This document shows, piece by piece, positions 4,845 through 5,319 of a stretch of 5,319 bases of DNA. The stretch is from Gammaproteobacteria bacterium. GTDB taxonomy: Bacteria; Pseudomonadota; Gammaproteobacteria; DSM-19610. Every line of letters begins with the position of its first letter. The stretch's first letter is position 1. The translations under genes and the position numbers were made by a program. The DNA is taken from positions 1 through 5,319 of the forward strand of contig JAUXDG010000205.1 in NCBI GenBank assembly GCA_030618475.1, read 5' to 3'. Under the pieces are notes generated by a model. The model had not been told where the DNA came from, made no database searches, and was given only the letters and a program-made list of their open reading frames with translations.

Positions 4845-5319
4845 ATGCAAAAATTTGGAATAGTTCGTTTTTTTATAGGCTTAGTCATTGTTGCCTGGCA
4901 ACCGAGCAACGCGCTTGCCGGTGGCGCGGCAACACAGTGGCAAAGTCATGCCGCCATCCGCGGTACGGCACAGAGTTTCATGGACGCTTTTGTCAGCAGT
5001 CAGCACCAGGGGCGCAGTACGGTCAAGCTGGGGCAACTCGATTCGCGACTGCGACTGAAAGCCTGTACCTCACCACTGGACGCGTTCATGCCACCCGGTG
5101 GCCGGGTTATGGGCAATACCACCGTGGGCGTACGCTGCGCGGACGATGGTGGCTGGAGTATCTACGTTTCCGCCCGCGTTGACGTATTCGGCCCGGTATT
5201 GATAGCCCGCCAGCCGCTGGCGCGAGGCACTAGCGTTCAGGACAGCGATCTGCAACTGGTGGAACGCAACCTCGCCAATCTGCCCTACGGCTACTACACC
5301 GATAGCCAGCCAATCGCCG
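4845..5319 (+). CDS. flgA: FlgA, periplasmic P-ring assembly chaperone (3' end missing)
   Basis: FlgA is a periplasmic chaperone needed to assemble FlgI into the P-ring around the rod. 158 complete codons are visible and the frame stays open to the right edge; the family is usually about 220-240 residues, so roughly the last third is missing. Seen: a Sec signal peptide (hydrophobic FFIGLVIVAW, 9-18, with a likely cut after ALA at 23-25); an N-terminal domain with LKACTSPLDAFMPPGG; GNTTVGVRCADDGGWSIYVSARV, the best family match; Cys74 and Cys98, positioned like the cysteine pair of enteric FlgA and probably a disulfide; and the start of the SAF domain, PLARGTSVQDSDL (124-136). It is divergent from flgB as in enteric bacteria and has its own sigma-54 promoter. 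Genes that often follow flgA, such as flgM and flgN, would lie outside the window. Confidence 0.95.
   Translation, partial: MQKFGIVRFFIGLVIVAWQPSNALAGGAATQWQSHAAIRGTAQSFMDAFVSSQHQGRSTVKLGQLDSRLRLKACTSPLDAFMPPGGRVMGNTTVGVRCADDGGWSIYVSARVDVFGPVLIARQPLARGTSVQDSDLQLVERNLANLPYGYYTDSQPIA
4891..4932. repeat. two TTGCC palindromes inside the flgA 5' end
   Basis: TTGCC-T-GGCAA (4891-4901) and TTGCCG-N6-CGGCAA (4915-4932) are both perfect inverted repeats. The second shares the form TGCCG-N6-CGGCA with 4605-4620 in the control region. They lie about 76-117 bases downstream of the predicted flgA start. They overlap the coding sequence for the signal peptide end, so they may be coincidental; a regulator site is only a suggestion. 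Confidence 0.3.

Noticed and set aside
4937..5182. 81-codon plus-strand open frame at the right end, and a 61-codon minus-strand frame at 5070-5255
   Set aside because: Both overlap the real flgA frame starting at 4845, which has a signal peptide and family motifs and runs open to the window edge.
1..5319. CRISPR array, tRNA/rRNA, insertion sequence, or defence/mobile gene
   Set aside because: Apart from the 337-base control region and the short gaps, the whole window is covered by conserved flagellar genes; no regularly spaced repeats, transposase or RNA gene was seen.

Overview
The window holds most of a flagellar rod/hook operon on the minus strand, with the divergent flgA gene at its right edge. 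From right to left on the minus strand the order is flgB, flgC, flgD, flgE, flgF, flgG and the first part of flgH, which is cut by the left edge at position 1. The start of flgA runs rightward and is cut at position 5319. Protein sequence, gene order and base composition (moderately GC-rich by eye) fit a polarly flagellated gammaproteobacterium using sigma-54 flagellar control, of the Pseudomonas/Vibrio kind. The genus cannot be read from this window.

The seven minus-strand genes are separated by only 3 to about 36 bases. No terminator-like hairpin with a T-tract was seen in the gaps checked, so they read as one transcript. Each start has a recognisable Shine-Dalgarno sequence; flgC starts with GTG. 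Together they encode the proximal rod (FlgB, FlgC, FlgF), the distal rod (FlgG), the hook cap (FlgD), the hook (FlgE) and the outer-membrane L-ring lipoprotein (FlgH). FlgA is the periplasmic chaperone that helps the P-ring protein FlgI assemble around the rod. The window therefore encodes the part of the flagellum from periplasm to cell exterior, except FlgI, FlgJ and the filament-side proteins, which presumably lie outside it.

The 337-base region between flgB and flgA (4508-4844) carries no convincing gene but is rich in regulatory sequence. Two near-consensus sigma-54 promoters face outward, one for flgB (core on the minus strand at 4542-4558) and one for flgA (core on the plus strand at 4790-4805). 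Both share the core TGGCACG-N4-TTGCT. Between them lie a weak IHF-like site, repeated CGGCAA motifs, a perfect 7+7 base inverted repeat, and a CTTNGCG triplet resembling dispersed intergenic repeats. The divergent flgA/flgB layout is also that of Escherichia coli and Salmonella, but the promoters here are of the sigma-54 class.

I found no undescribed system. The genes are ordinary core flagellar genes. The items most worth a second look are the shared control region and a palindrome, TGCCG-N6-CGGCA, that occurs once between the promoters and again just inside flgA.
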